A DNA stretch of 64,000 nt. Origin: Candidatus Buchananbacteria bacterium CG10_big_fil_rev_8_21_14_0_10_33_19 (GTDB lineage: Bacteria; Patescibacteria; ABY1; 2-01-FULL-39-33). The notes under the pieces were generated by a model, which worked only from the letters and a program-made list of their open reading frames with translations, ran no database searches and was not told the DNA's origin. How positions within the stretch are numbered: the stretch's first letter is position 1; the number at the start of each line of letters is the position of its first letter. The translations under genes were made by a program, and so were the position numbers. This document shows positions 22,445 through 32,212 of the stretch, one piece after another. Where the stretch lies: NCBI GenBank assembly GCA_002773855.1, contig PEZY01000005.1:1-64000 (forward strand). The letters run 5' to 3'.

Positions 22445-25187
22445 GACACTTCTTAAACTTTTGACCACTACCACAGGGACATGGATCATTTCTACCAATC
22501 TTATCACCAGCAAAATGTGACTCATCTTTTACTATCTTATCAACTTTTCTTTCTTGTATACCACTATCAGCCTCCATCGGAGATTTCATATTTGATTCTT
22601 TACTTGGCGCACTAAACTGTAAATTAGTTTTTGGCACTTCTGTATTAGTCATTTGACTAGGCGCTATCATACCTATCTTAAATATACTATAAGCCACCTG
22701 TCTATCTATTTCAGACAATAACAATCTAAACAATCTAATAGACTCCCTTTTATACTCGATCAAAGGATCTCTCTGACCATAGCCACGTAAGCCGATACCT
22801 GTTCGTAAACTACTCATAGTATCTAAATGATCAATCCAAATAGTATCTATGGTTCTAAGTAAAATGCTTTTTTCGATCTGCCTCATGGGTTTTAATTTAG
22901 AATCACCACTAGGCATTAAATTGATATTTTTCTCTAACTCATCATATCTAGCAACAGCCAACTTTCTTAAATAACCAATAATTTTAGCACGACTCATATT
23001 GTCCTCTTGATTATCACCAGCTTCAGCTTTTAATTCTTCCAATTTCTTTCTAAGTTCCATAGAAATTGGAAACATAGCATTAATAGATCCATAAATTTCA
23101 TCTAAATTCCATTCACTTTCCAAATCAGAATTGGTATGAAATTTTACCACATTATCAATTTCATGATAAATAGCCTCAACAACAACTTGTTTAAGATCAA
23201 AGTTATCATGATTTAAATCATTATTTCCATCCTCTGCTAATATTTGATTTCTCTTTTTATAAATAGTTTCTCGATGTTTATTCATCACATCATCATATTC
23301 CACCAAATGTTTTCTGATGTCAAAATTATTGCCTTCAACTCGCTTTTGAGCTTGTTCGATTGACCGAGAAATAATTTTATTTTCAATTGGCACATCATCA
23401 GGCAAGCCTAAGGTAGTCATAATCGACTTCATCTTAGACGAACCAAAAACTCGCATCAAATCATCATCCATTGATAACAAAAATTGAGACATACCAGGAT
23501 CACCTTGTCGACCAGCTCGACCGCGTAACTGATTATCAATTCGACGAGATTCATGACGCTCAGTACCCAAAACACACAAACCACCAGCGGCTACCACCTT
23601 GTCATATTCTGATTGATCAAATGGATAACCACCTAATATGATATCAACACCACGTCCAGCCATATTTGTCGCCACCGTTACTGCGTTAAATTTTCCAGCT
23701 TGAGCAATAATATGAGCTTCTTTTTCATGGTGTTTAGCATTTAAAACTTGAGCATCAATCCCTTCCCTAGTCAGTAAATCAGCAATTATTTCATTTTTTT
23801 CAATAGAAATTGTACCGATTAAAACTGGCTGTCCGGTCTGATGACGTTCTTTTACTTCCGCCACTAAAGCCTGATATTTGCCATGTTCATTTTTATATAT
23901 TTTATCATTTAAATCTCGTCTAATAGTCGGCTTATTCGTTGGCACTGTAACCACCTCTAATTTATAAATCTTAGAAAACTCCTCTGCCTCAGTAGCCGCT
24001 GTTCCAGTCATACCAGATAATTTTTCATACATTCTAAAATAATTTTGAAAAGAAATAGTCGCTAAAGTCACACTTTCTCTTTGAACAGAAACATTTTCTT
24101 TGGCCTCAATCGCTTGATGTAAGCCTTCGCCGTATCTTCTGCCAAACATCATGCGGCCAGTAAATTCATCGATAATAATAATTTCACCATCTTTGACCAC
24201 ATAGTCTTTGTCTTTTTTAAATAAAGCCTGCGCCTTTAGAGCTTGTTCAATATGATGAACATCACGAATACCTCTGTCAGTATAAATATTGTCTACACCC
24301 AATATTTTTTCTATTTTTTCTATACCCTCATCGGTCAAAGTCGCCGCTTTCATTTTTTCGTCAATATTATAATCAGGACCTTCTGATAAATTATTAACTA
24401 TTTTAGAAAATTGATAATACTTATCAGTTGATTCCATATCTGGAGCTGAAATAATAAGTGGGGTTCTAGCTTCATCAATTAAAATAGAATCAACTTCATC
24501 AACAATAGCGTAGTAAAGGCCACGTTGAGTTTTTTCCTCAAGTGTTGGCACCATATTATCACGCAAATAATCAAAGCCAAATTCATTATTTGTGCCATAC
24601 AAAACATCGCAAGCGTAAGCTTCTTTTCTAGTACAGGGTTCTAAATACTGAACATCTAAAACCTCATCGCCTTCGTTAGATTTTTTATCTTGATTAAATT
24701 TGTAAGAAATGTTTTGTTGTTGAATACAACTAGTTGTCATGCCCAAAAAATTATAAACTCGACCCATCCAATCAGCATGAATTCGAGATAAATAATCATT
24801 AACCGTAATCAAATGAGCTCCTTGGCCAGCCAAAGCATTTAAATACATCGGAGCGGTAGCCGCCAGTGTTTTACCTTCACCGGTTTTCATTTCCGAAATT
24901 TGACCACGATGCAAAGCAATGCCAGAAATCAACTGAACATCATAATGCCTTTGACCAATTACACGATATGCCGCCTCTCGCACAGTGGCAAAGGCTTCTG
25001 GTAAAATATCGTCTAAGGTTTTGCCATTTTGCAGTTCGGCTTTTAACTTGATGGTTTGATTTTTAAGCTCTTCATCAGTTAATGACTTGATTTTAACCTC
25101 AAAATCATTAATCTGGTCAACAACGACCTTAATCTCCTTTAATACTTTTTCATTAGAATCAGGAAACATCCTTGATAATATAGACAT
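22434..25187 (-). CDS. secA: Preprotein translocase ATPase SecA
   Basis: The motor that drives unfolded proteins through SecYEG. 917 aa, full length. Walker A in 'MKTGEGKTL', 'DEVDSIL' Walker B, 'GTAATEAEEF' and 'TNMAGRGVDI' with 'RGRAGRQGD' in the second helicase domain, then scaffold and wing domains. The C-terminal zinc finger 'NDPCPCGSGQKFKKCHGK' is complete; it contacts SecB and lipids in other bacteria. SD-less ATG. Confidence 0.97.
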   Translation of the reverse strand: MSILSRMFPDSNEKVLKEIKVVVDQINDFEVKIKSLTDEELKNQTIKLKAELQNGKTLDDILPEAFATVREAAYRVIGQRHYDVQLISGIALHRGQISEMKTGEGKTLAATAPMYLNALAGQGAHLITVNDYLSRIHADWMGRVYNFLGMTTSCIQQQNISYKFNQDKKSNEGDEVLDVQYLEPCTRKEAYACDVLYGTNNEFGFDYLRDNMVPTLEEKTQRGLYYAIVDEVDSILIDEARTPLIISAPDMESTDKYYQFSKIVNNLSEGPDYNIDEKMKAATLTDEGIEKIEKILGVDNIYTDRGIRDVHHIEQALKAQALFKKDKDYVVKDGEIIIIDEFTGRMMFGRRYGEGLHQAIEAKENVSVQRESVTLATISFQNYFRMYEKLSGMTGTAATEAEEFSKIYKLEVVTVPTNKPTIRRDLNDKIYKNEHGKYQALVAEVKERHQTGQPVLIGTISIEKNEIIADLLTREGIDAQVLNAKHHEKEAHIIAQAGKFNAVTVATNMAGRGVDIILGGYPFDQSEYDKVVAAGGLCVLGTERHESRRIDNQLRGRAGRQGDPGMSQFLLSMDDDLMRVFGSSKMKSIMTTLGLPDDVPIENKIISRSIEQAQKRVEGNNFDIRKHLVEYDDVMNKHRETIYKKRNQILAEDGNNDLNHDNFDLKQVVVEAIYHEIDNVVKFHTNSDLESEWNLDEIYGSINAMFPISMELRKKLEELKAEAGDNQEDNMSRAKIIGYLRKLAVARYDELEKNINLMPSGDSKLKPMRQIEKSILLRTIDTIWIDHLDTMSSLRTGIGLRGYGQRDPLIEYKRESIRLFRLLLSEIDRQVAYSIFKIGMIAPSQMTNTEVPKTNLQFSAPSKESNMKSPMEADSGIQERKVDKIVKDESHFAGDKIGRNDPCPCGSGQKFKKCHGK

Positions 25188-25250
25188 AAATGTAATTAAA
25201 TATATAATTTGCCCAGTTATTCTACCAGAAAATCAGATTATTTGCAATCT

Positions 25251-25278
25251 AAAAAGCTCCAATAATGGGAGCTTTTTT
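25251..25278 (-). terminator. Terminator between hpf and secA
   Basis: AAAAAGCTCC (25251-25260) and GGGAGCTTTTTT (25267-25278) make a symmetrical stem with a 6-nt loop. It ends the hpf transcript just ahead of secA. Confidence 0.8.
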
Positions 25279-25281
25279 GAA

Positions 25282-25581
25282 CTATTTATGAGTTTCTTTA
25301 TATTTTTTAAGTAGTATTTTGAGTTTTTCGTTTACTTGATTCATAGATTTTATTATATCATCAGTCTCGGCACTAGCCCTTAAAATTGTTTTAGGTACCG
25401 ATAAGTTAACAATCGTCTTATAAATATTACCCTTATTATGATGCATGGAACTAAGCCCAATTTCCACATCAGCACTAATAATATTTTCAAAATATTTAGA
25501 TAAACTGCTTATCTTGTCATTGATAATTTCATGCGATTCTGGGGTGAGCTTGGCGTTAGTCGCCTTGATATTAATTTGCAT
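25282..25581 (-). CDS. hpf: Ribosome hibernation promoting factor (short HPF/RaiA)
   Basis: 99 aa, the single-domain beta-alpha-beta-beta-beta-alpha fold that binds the decoding centre and silences idle ribosomes. 'MQINIKATNAKLTPESHEIINDKI' opens the protein and 'AVNLSVPKTILRAS'-like strands and 'IKSMNQVNEKL' helix follow. It lacks the long C-terminal dimerisation domain. It follows murB by 29 bp. Confidence 0.85.
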   Translation of the reverse strand: MQINIKATNAKLTPESHEIINDKISSLSKYFENIISADVEIGLSSMHHNKGNIYKTIVNLSVPKTILRASAETDDIIKSMNQVNEKLKILLKKYKETHK

Positions 25582-25610
25582 GGCGTTTATTTTATTAGTT
25601 AATTATAAGG

Positions 25611-26576
25611 TTAAAACCCTCGATATTGTATCTCTTCCATTAACTGTAAATTAAATTTTAATCTAACTTTTTGTTTAATAATACTAATTAGCATAATAAT
25701 ATCTTCAGCTGTGGCATCACCAGTATTGATAATTCGTCCAGAATGCTTCTCAGAAATCATCGCGCCACCTATTTTTTTACCTTTTAGACCACACCTTTCT
25801 ATCAGCCAAGCGGCTGGAATCGTCGAGTAAGTCGTAAAGCTTTCTGGCATATCCGGATATTTAACAGCAAATTCTTTAATTTCTTCTTTAGACAATTTAA
25901 TATTTTTAAAGACACTGCCAGCACTGGGCTGTTTGTCGTCTTTTTGGTTACGTTGAGCTATTATTTCATCCATTTTAGTTTTAATCGCCTTTTTATCACC
26001 TCGCTTTAAAGCAAATGTGACGGACAAAATTATGTCGTGATTATCATCTTGCTTAAAAACGCTAGAGCGATAAGAAAATTCACATTTTTTGTTACTGAGC
26101 TTTTTAACTTTGTTGTCTCTAATAATTTCTACCTCCTCCACACTACCGGCCATATCACCACCATAAGCTCCGGCATTATTACACAAAGCTCCACCTACTG
26201 TTCCTGGTATACCCATAGCCCATTCCAAACCAGACAAACTAGAACCCAAAGCCTCACCAACAGCTTTACTCAACAGTGAACCAGCACTACATTCTAATTT
26301 TTCATCTTTATTTTTTATTTTACTATCATTAATTTTTATAACCAGGCCATCAAACCCAGCATCGGAAAATAATATATTAGTGCCACTACCCAAAATCAGA
26401 TAAGGTAATTTGAGTTTAGTAGACATCGCTACTAATTTAGCAATATCATCGTTAGAATTAGCAATACAAAAATACTTGGCTGGGCCACCAATTTTAAATG
26501 AAGTATAAGACGCTAACATCTCCCCTTCTTTGATAGGACTTAAAACAACGGATCTTAATTTAATTAAAGTATCCAT
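25611..26576 (-). CDS. murB: UDP-N-acetylenolpyruvoylglucosamine reductase
   Basis: FAD enzyme that reduces enolpyruvyl-UDP-GlcNAc to UDP-MurNAc. 321 aa. 'YTSFKIGGPAKYF' and 'GSGTNILFSD' bind FAD; 'SYRSSVFK', 'PSAGSVFKN' with the catalytic Ser, and 'ISEKHSGRIIN' near the end are conserved. The length and motif spacing fit type II MurB. It is the last wall gene of division block 2. Confidence 0.95.
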   Translation of the reverse strand: MDTLIKLRSVVLSPIKEGEMLASYTSFKIGGPAKYFCIANSNDDIAKLVAMSTKLKLPYLILGSGTNILFSDAGFDGLVIKINDSKIKNKDEKLECSAGSLLSKAVGEALGSSLSGLEWAMGIPGTVGGALCNNAGAYGGDMAGSVEEVEIIRDNKVKKLSNKKCEFSYRSSVFKQDDNHDIILSVTFALKRGDKKAIKTKMDEIIAQRNQKDDKQPSAGSVFKNIKLSKEEIKEFAVKYPDMPESFTTYSTIPAAWLIERCGLKGKKIGGAMISEKHSGRIINTGDATAEDIIMLISIIKQKVRLKFNLQLMEEIQYRGF

Positions 26577-26592
26577 TAATTAATTTTAATAA

Positions 26593-26844
26593 TTATTTAC
26601 TGTGTTTCAAGAAAATTTTCTTCTTTTTACCGGTTCCTTTGTAGAACTCATTTTCTTCCATAACCTGCTTTTGCTTAGAAAAACCAGAGCCCATGGCCTT
26701 TGATTTTTTTTCTATTAAACCATCACTTAGGCCACCATATTGTTTTTCTAAATCCTCTTCCCAATCAAGTTGTTCTTCAATTTCTTCATCAGAATCTAGA
26801 ATACTGTCCTGATCCAAACTGTCATCTATGGCAGTTTGCTGCAT
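26593..26844 (-). CDS. Acidic-to-basic hypothetical protein in the mur cluster
   Basis: 83 aa, unrecognised. The first half is strongly acidic ('SDEEIEEQLDWEEDLEKQYGG'), the second half basic ('GKKKKIFLKHSK'). No membrane segment or known motif. It lies between murC (34 bp) and murB (17 bp) in the position where other genomes carry murB directly, so it may be a division-linked accessory protein; only its context supports this. Confidence 0.55.
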   Translation of the reverse strand: MQQTAIDDSLDQDSILDSDEEIEEQLDWEEDLEKQYGGLSDGLIEKKSKAMGSGFSKQKQVMEENEFYKGTGKKKKIFLKHSK

Positions 26845-26877
26845 ACGATTTTCTATTAATTTATTAAATATATTAGC

Positions 26878-28248
26878 TTATTTTAAGATATTTTTAGCTA
26901 AATTGTATATATCCCCAGCTCCTATTAATATTATAACATCAAAATCATTAATTTTCCTCTTAATTTCTGATGCGGTTTGTTTTAGATTACCACTATAAAT
27001 TACCCCTGATTTTTCAGCCAACAACTTAGAACTAATATCAAAGTCATCTGGATTTTCCCTGCCCTCAACATAAAATATATCAGTGAGCAAAATATTTTTA
27101 TCGGTTTGCAAAGCCAAGACGAATTCATCAAAAAAATTCTTAGTCCTATTATATTGATGTGGTTGAAAAACAAATAAAATTTTACTACCAGGATAAAAAT
27201 TCTTAGACCCCTCAATTAATTGTCGTAAACCTTCGGGTGTATGAGCGTAATCAGTAATTATTTCTGTGTCACCAGAAATACCTAGCTTCTCAAATCGACG
27301 CCAAGCCCCCACAAATTCATCCAATGATTTTTTAATGATGCCAAAATCTATGCCATAGTCCAAAGACACGGCTATAGCCGCCAAAGCGTTGTAAATATTA
27401 TATTGACCAGGAATATTTAAAACAACTTCACCTAAAATATCATTGCGAAATAATAATTTAAATTTTTGCTGACCTGGTTCTAATTTAATGTCTGTCGCCA
27501 TTACATCAGATTTATTATTAATACCATAAGTAATAATTCTAGCCTGGGAATCCAATAACACATCCATAGAATTAACATCATCATTATTAACTACAATTAA
27601 ACCATCTACTGGAACTCGCTTTAGATAAAAATTAAACGCCTGCTTAATATCTACTAAATCCTTATACACATCTAAATGGTCAGCTCGTACATTGGTAATA
27701 ACCGCGATCTTAGGATAATAATTATGGAAAGCTTTTTTATATTCATCACTCTCAAAAATAAAATAAGCACTAGATCCAATCCTAGAATTTCCACCTAAGT
27801 ATGATACTTTAGAACCCACTACAATAGTTGGATCTAAGTCTGCCTCCATAAAAACCTTACCCAGCATTGCTGTAGTTGTAGTTTTACCATCTGTACCAGA
27901 AACACCAATACCAATTTTATCATTCATTAACAAGCCCAGTAATTGCGGATAAGTAATTTGCTTAATTCCCAACTCATCGGCTTGTTTTTTTTCTGGATTA
28001 TCTACACCTATAGCTACTGTATAAACTACTAAATCAACATCTTTTGACAGATTATTAGCTGATTGAGGAATAAATATTTCAATCCCCTCTGATTGTAACT
28101 GATCAGTTATTTCACTGCCAACAACATCACTGCCAGACACTTCTTTACCAATTTGCTTTAATATTCTAGCTGTTGCCGATATACCAATGCCGCCGACACC
28201 AATAAAATAAACTTTTTTTATTTTCGATAAATCAATCATTTGTAACAT
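26878..28248 (-). CDS. murC: UDP-N-acetylmuramate--L-alanine ligase
   Basis: Adds L-Ala to UDP-MurNAc, the first peptide step. 456 aa: Rossmann 'GVGGIGISATARIL', P-loop 'GVSGTDGKTTTTAML', 'ESDEYKKAF' and 'DYAHTPEGLRQLI'. The start could also be the Met three codons on (28239). Follows murG by 11 bp. Confidence 0.96.
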   Translation of the reverse strand: MLQMIDLSKIKKVYFIGVGGIGISATARILKQIGKEVSGSDVVGSEITDQLQSEGIEIFIPQSANNLSKDVDLVVYTVAIGVDNPEKKQADELGIKQITYPQLLGLLMNDKIGIGVSGTDGKTTTTAMLGKVFMEADLDPTIVVGSKVSYLGGNSRIGSSAYFIFESDEYKKAFHNYYPKIAVITNVRADHLDVYKDLVDIKQAFNFYLKRVPVDGLIVVNNDDVNSMDVLLDSQARIITYGINNKSDVMATDIKLEPGQQKFKLLFRNDILGEVVLNIPGQYNIYNALAAIAVSLDYGIDFGIIKKSLDEFVGAWRRFEKLGISGDTEIITDYAHTPEGLRQLIEGSKNFYPGSKILFVFQPHQYNRTKNFFDEFVLALQTDKNILLTDIFYVEGRENPDDFDISSKLLAEKSGVIYSGNLKQTASEIKRKINDFDVIILIGAGDIYNLAKNILK

Positions 28249-28259
28249 GTCAATAATTT

Positions 28260-29321
28260 TTATTTTTTAGCAATACTAAGTAACTCGGTAGAAACCTTTT
28301 CAGCTCCAGAAAAATCCATAATCTTAGAAATATTTTCAACTAACATATCTTTTTTTTGTTTTTCAAAAAATAATTCTTTAATAGTACTAACAAAATTTTC
28401 TTTAGTTAAAGATAATTGTGACAAAACTATAGCCGCATTATTTTTTTGAAAATAAGAAGCATTATATTCTTGATGGCTATTTGGTATTGGCACAATAACT
28501 ACTGGCCTAGCAGTGACAATTAACTCAGACAAAGTAGACATACCAGCCCTAGTAACTACTAGATCAGCTGAACATATAGCTTCAGTCATTTCATGAGTCA
28601 AAAACTCAAACTGATGATAGTTTTCAGCTACCACATCGACTTTCTTACCACGGCCGGTAATATGAATAATTTGAACAAACCGTAAAAGATCAGTCAATGA
28701 TTGTTCTACTATTTCATTTAAAGTCTGTGAGCCAGTGCCGCCGCCCAAAATTAATAACACGGGTAAATCCTTATTAAGATTAAAAACTTCATAACCCTTT
28801 TCTGGATTGCAACTATAAAATTCTTCTCTCACTGGATTACCAGTTAGAACTGTTTTACTAGCCGAAAAATCAGCAACTGATGGTTCATAAGAAACCGTAA
28901 TTTTTTTAGAAAAATTAGCCATCATCTTATTAGCCAAGCCAGCAATAATATCTTGTTGGTGAATTAATATCGGCACTCTAAGAATATAAGACGCCCAAGC
29001 CACCGGTACTCCTACAAAACTACCAGCAATCATCACCACATTAGGCTTAAATTTTATAATTATTACAAGACTCTGGACAAAACCTAAAAAAATCCTAAAT
29101 GGATCAATAAAATTATCCCAACTAAAATACCTTCTTAATTTACCAGATGAGATTTCTTTAAAAGATATTTTATAACTTTCAACGGCTTTTTTTTCTGGAC
29201 CACTAGCCGAGCCAACAAATAAAAATTCTGTATCTTTATTATCTTTTTTTATTTTTTCGTAAACTGCGATTAGCGGACTAACAGAACCCATAGTACCGCC
29301 ACCAGCAAAAAGAATTTTCAT
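28260..29321 (-). CDS. murG: UDP-GlcNAc transferase MurG (lipid II synthesis)
   Basis: Transfers GlcNAc to lipid I on the cytoplasmic membrane face. 353 aa GT-B protein. Its glycine-rich start 'GGGTMGSVSPLIA' fits the family G-loop, though the usual G-G-H is replaced by M-G-S. 'QQDIIAG', 'GGGTGSQTLNE' and 'RAGMSTLSEL' (second G-loop and sugar site) are clear. Confidence 0.94.
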   Translation of the reverse strand: MKILFAGGGTMGSVSPLIAVYEKIKKDNKDTEFLFVGSASGPEKKAVESYKISFKEISSGKLRRYFSWDNFIDPFRIFLGFVQSLVIIIKFKPNVVMIAGSFVGVPVAWASYILRVPILIHQQDIIAGLANKMMANFSKKITVSYEPSVADFSASKTVLTGNPVREEFYSCNPEKGYEVFNLNKDLPVLLILGGGTGSQTLNEIVEQSLTDLLRFVQIIHITGRGKKVDVVAENYHQFEFLTHEMTEAICSADLVVTRAGMSTLSELIVTARPVVIVPIPNSHQEYNASYFQKNNAAIVLSQLSLTKENFVSTIKELFFEKQKKDMLVENISKIMDFSGAEKVSTELLSIAKK

Positions 29322-29348
29322 TTTATATTATTTAATAATTATTTTAAT

Positions 29349-30500
29349 TTAATCTAAATCAACCTGCCTGGATATATTAACCAAAATTCCCGTAGCTGCC
29401 AAGCAAGTCATTAGGGCAGTCCCACCATAAGAAATAAATGGCAACGGAATACCAGTTAGTGGTAAAATACCAATAATTGCTCCAATATTGAAAAAAGCCT
29501 GAATAACAAACCAAGACACTATGCCAATAGCTAACAATTTACCAAATGGTTCATTAGACATCTGAGCTATTTTAAATACTCTAAGTAGTAAAAAAATAAA
29601 AACCACAACCAAGGCCACGGCCACAATAAATCCCAATTCTTCAGAAATAACTGCAAAAATAGAATCCCCGGCTGATTCTGGTAAGTATGCAAATTTTTGC
29701 CGAGAATGACCAAAACCTCGACCAAAAAAACCACCTGAACCGACTGCTAATAGCGCTTGATTAATATGGTAGCCAATACCATGAGGATCTAACTCCGGAT
29801 GTAAAAAAGTAGTTAATCTTTCAGCTCGATATGGCGAAGTTTTAATTATAAGCCATAATCCCATAATTCCAGCAGCTCCAAAACCAGCCAAATGAACCAA
29901 GCTACCACCAGCAATAAAAAATACTATTAGCGAAGTAAAAACGATAATAGATACCGAACCAGTGTCTGGCTGCAAGCCAATCAAAGCCATTACTACAAAC
30001 AAAACAATCGTAAAAGGCAAAAACCCCTGGTGAAAATCTTTTAAATGTTTTTCACCTTTTTCTGATAACCAAGCCACTAAATAAATTAAAAAAGTTAGTT
30101 TAACAATTTCTGATGGCTGGAGTGAAAAACCAAAAAAATTAATCCAACTTCTGGAGGTACCATAACCAGATCCAATTCCAGGAATATACACCAAAACTAA
30201 AAGGAAAATAGAAACTAAAAGCATCGGAGCAGCTAAAGATTTTAATTTAAAGTAATCTATCTTCGAAAAAATAAAAAAGAAAACTAAACCTGGCAATAAA
30301 CCAAATAGAATTTGATGCTTGACAAACCAATAAGTATCACCAAATTTTTGCCAACCCAATGACACACCAGCTGAAAAAATCATTAACAACCCAAAAATCG
30401 TCAAAAAAGTTATCATTACTATTAGCTGTGTGTCAGCTTTCTTTTCGCCACGTCGACGAAACAAATCCTGAAAAAAATATTTTAATTTAACTTTTCTCAT
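29349..30500 (-). CDS. ftsW: Septal peptidoglycan polymerase FtsW
   Basis: SEDS glycosyltransferase that polymerises lipid II with its PBP partner, here probably the 6899-8785 product. 383 aa, about ten membrane segments after a 20-residue basic start. 'GIGSGYGTSRSWI', 'QPSEIVKLTFLIYLA'-type, 'SGGFFGRGFGHS' and 'PFISYGGTA' are family motifs. Block 2 gene, 11 bp after murD. Confidence 0.94.
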   Translation of the reverse strand: MRKVKLKYFFQDLFRRRGEKKADTQLIVMITFLTIFGLLMIFSAGVSLGWQKFGDTYWFVKHQILFGLLPGLVFFFIFSKIDYFKLKSLAAPMLLVSIFLLVLVYIPGIGSGYGTSRSWINFFGFSLQPSEIVKLTFLIYLVAWLSEKGEKHLKDFHQGFLPFTIVLFVVMALIGLQPDTGSVSIIVFTSLIVFFIAGGSLVHLAGFGAAGIMGLWLIIKTSPYRAERLTTFLHPELDPHGIGYHINQALLAVGSGGFFGRGFGHSRQKFAYLPESAGDSIFAVISEELGFIVAVALVVVFIFLLLRVFKIAQMSNEPFGKLLAIGIVSWFVIQAFFNIGAIIGILPLTGIPLPFISYGGTALMTCLAATGILVNISRQVDLD

Positions 30501-30510
30501 TAAATAATAC

Positions 30511-31905
30511 TTATTTTAATTTATCAACTAAACTTCTAAATTGATCACCACGATCAAATTCATTTTTAAACATACCGAAACTCGCACAAGCTGGACTAAG
30601 CAAAATAATATCCCCTGTTTTAGAAAAACTTTTGGCTAGACCAATTGCTTCACTCATAGAATTAGCAACCGCACAATCTATTTTTTTGGTTTTAAGTAAT
30701 TTTAAAATTCTATCCGTGCCTGTCCCTTTAAATAGCACTAACGATTTAACAGTTTTTTCAATCTCTTTTACTAATTCAGTAAAATCTAAACCCTTATCAG
30801 CTCCGCCAGCGATTAAAATAATATTTTTTTTCGATGATTTAAGCGCTTGCAAAGCCACTAAGCTGGCTTCAGGCATGGTAGAAGTAGTGTCATTATAATA
30901 TTTTACGTCTTTTATTTCTCTTAGTAACTCCAACCTATTAGGGACGCCATAAAAAACACTAACTACTTTTTTTATATTTTCTGATTTCAGACCATAGAGT
31001 TTACAAACACAAACGGCCGCCAAAACATTAGCGATATTATGACTACCAGGCATTTTAATATCGGCAACCGATAATACTTTTTCTTCATGACCATTATTTC
31101 TGAAATAAATATTTTTATTTTTCAAAAAACAACCGTTTTCATTTTTAAATTCTTTCAAAGAAAACCAAAATCTTTTAGAAGGTACCCGACTACCCATTTT
31201 TTTGGTAAATTCATTATCTAAATTCAAAACCACATAATCTTGATTGATCTGCCATTTAAATATATTTTCTTTAGCGGCCGCATAATCATCAATATCCTTG
31301 TAAGTATTTAAATGATCTGGATAAATATTAGTAAAAACAGCAATTCGAGGACTGAGTTTGGCATCTTCTAAACTTTCTAGTAGCCAAGATGATAGTTCTA
31401 AAATTGCCAAGCCATTTTTTTTCATTTTATTTAATTGAACCAAGGGTGATTTAGTGATATTGCCACCAATAATCACATTGTCCTTAGCTTGCTTTAATAT
31501 TTCATAAATCAAAGTCGTAACGGTGCTTTTACCTCTGGTGCCAGTAATACCAATAATCTGCCGTCTATTAACTAATTTAAAAAATAGAGATATATCAGTC
31601 TCAATTGGAATGTTATTAGCTCTGGCAATTTCCAAATATTTTGATTTTCTAGGAATAGCCGGATTTTTAATAATCATATCAACATTTTTAAAATCAGACT
31701 CTCGATGTTTACCTAAAACAAACCTAACTTGATTGGCTAATTTACCGAGTCTTTTGATTTGATCAATTAATTCTGCCTTGGTTTTTAAATCGGTCACTGT
31801 CACTTTAGCGCCACGCGACAACAAAAAACGAGTAGCCGAAATACCACTACCCTCTTTATAGAGTCCCAGACCCATGACTGTTATTTTTTTGTTTTTGAAA
31901 TCCAT
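30511..31905 (-). CDS. murD: UDP-MurNAc-L-alanine--D-glutamate ligase
   Basis: Adds D-Glu in the cytoplasm. I start at ATG 31905 (464 aa; 'MDFKNKKITVMGLG') since the family begins there; 12 codons upstream are also open. P-loop 'GITGTRGKST', then 'ELSSWLLESL' and 'NDTTSTMPEA' in the central domain, and 'GGADKGLDF' and 'SPACASFGMF' near the end. The P-loop has Arg where most bacteria have Asn (TNGK), a change I take to be tolerated. Confidence 0.94.
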   Translation of the reverse strand: MDFKNKKITVMGLGLYKEGSGISATRFLLSRGAKVTVTDLKTKAELIDQIKRLGKLANQVRFVLGKHRESDFKNVDMIIKNPAIPRKSKYLEIARANNIPIETDISLFFKLVNRRQIIGITGTRGKSTVTTLIYEILKQAKDNVIIGGNITKSPLVQLNKMKKNGLAILELSSWLLESLEDAKLSPRIAVFTNIYPDHLNTYKDIDDYAAAKENIFKWQINQDYVVLNLDNEFTKKMGSRVPSKRFWFSLKEFKNENGCFLKNKNIYFRNNGHEEKVLSVADIKMPGSHNIANVLAAVCVCKLYGLKSENIKKVVSVFYGVPNRLELLREIKDVKYYNDTTSTMPEASLVALQALKSSKKNIILIAGGADKGLDFTELVKEIEKTVKSLVLFKGTGTDRILKLLKTKKIDCAVANSMSEAIGLAKSFSKTGDIILLSPACASFGMFKNEFDRGDQFRSLVDKLK

Positions 31906-32212
31906 TAATATACAATTATTATCTTCATGATTATGCGACAATTGAAAAATTTAAGGAGAAGACAAGACGGGAGCATCCGCGTTGGCTTATGTATATAAGC
32001 CAAATTTTCAATGTTTGAAAAACTTTCGACTTATATAAATAAAAAGTTTTGAGTTTTGAAAATTAGCGGTGCGAAGTTTTAGATTCGACTATAAATTTTT
32101 TACTGTCGCGATTTTTGTGGTACTTTTTCTAAAAAAGTACCAATGTGATTTAGAAATAAACCATCGCTCGGAGTTTTTGGTTACTTTTGGCGATACAAAA
32201 GTAACTATTTAA
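31906..32212. repeat. 307-bp hairpin-rich gap between mraY and murD
   Basis: No gene. It has three perfect or near-perfect hairpins: TTGGCTTAT/ATAAGCCAA (31982-32003), GGTACTTTTT/AAAAAGTACC (32119-32141) and GTTACTTTTG/CAAAAGTAAC (32180-32205). The last, with its 'GAG-TTTTTGG' flank, repeats the module at 1977-2011. Such a large gap inside a tight wall operon is unusual and may hold an internal terminator or processing site. Confidence 0.6.
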
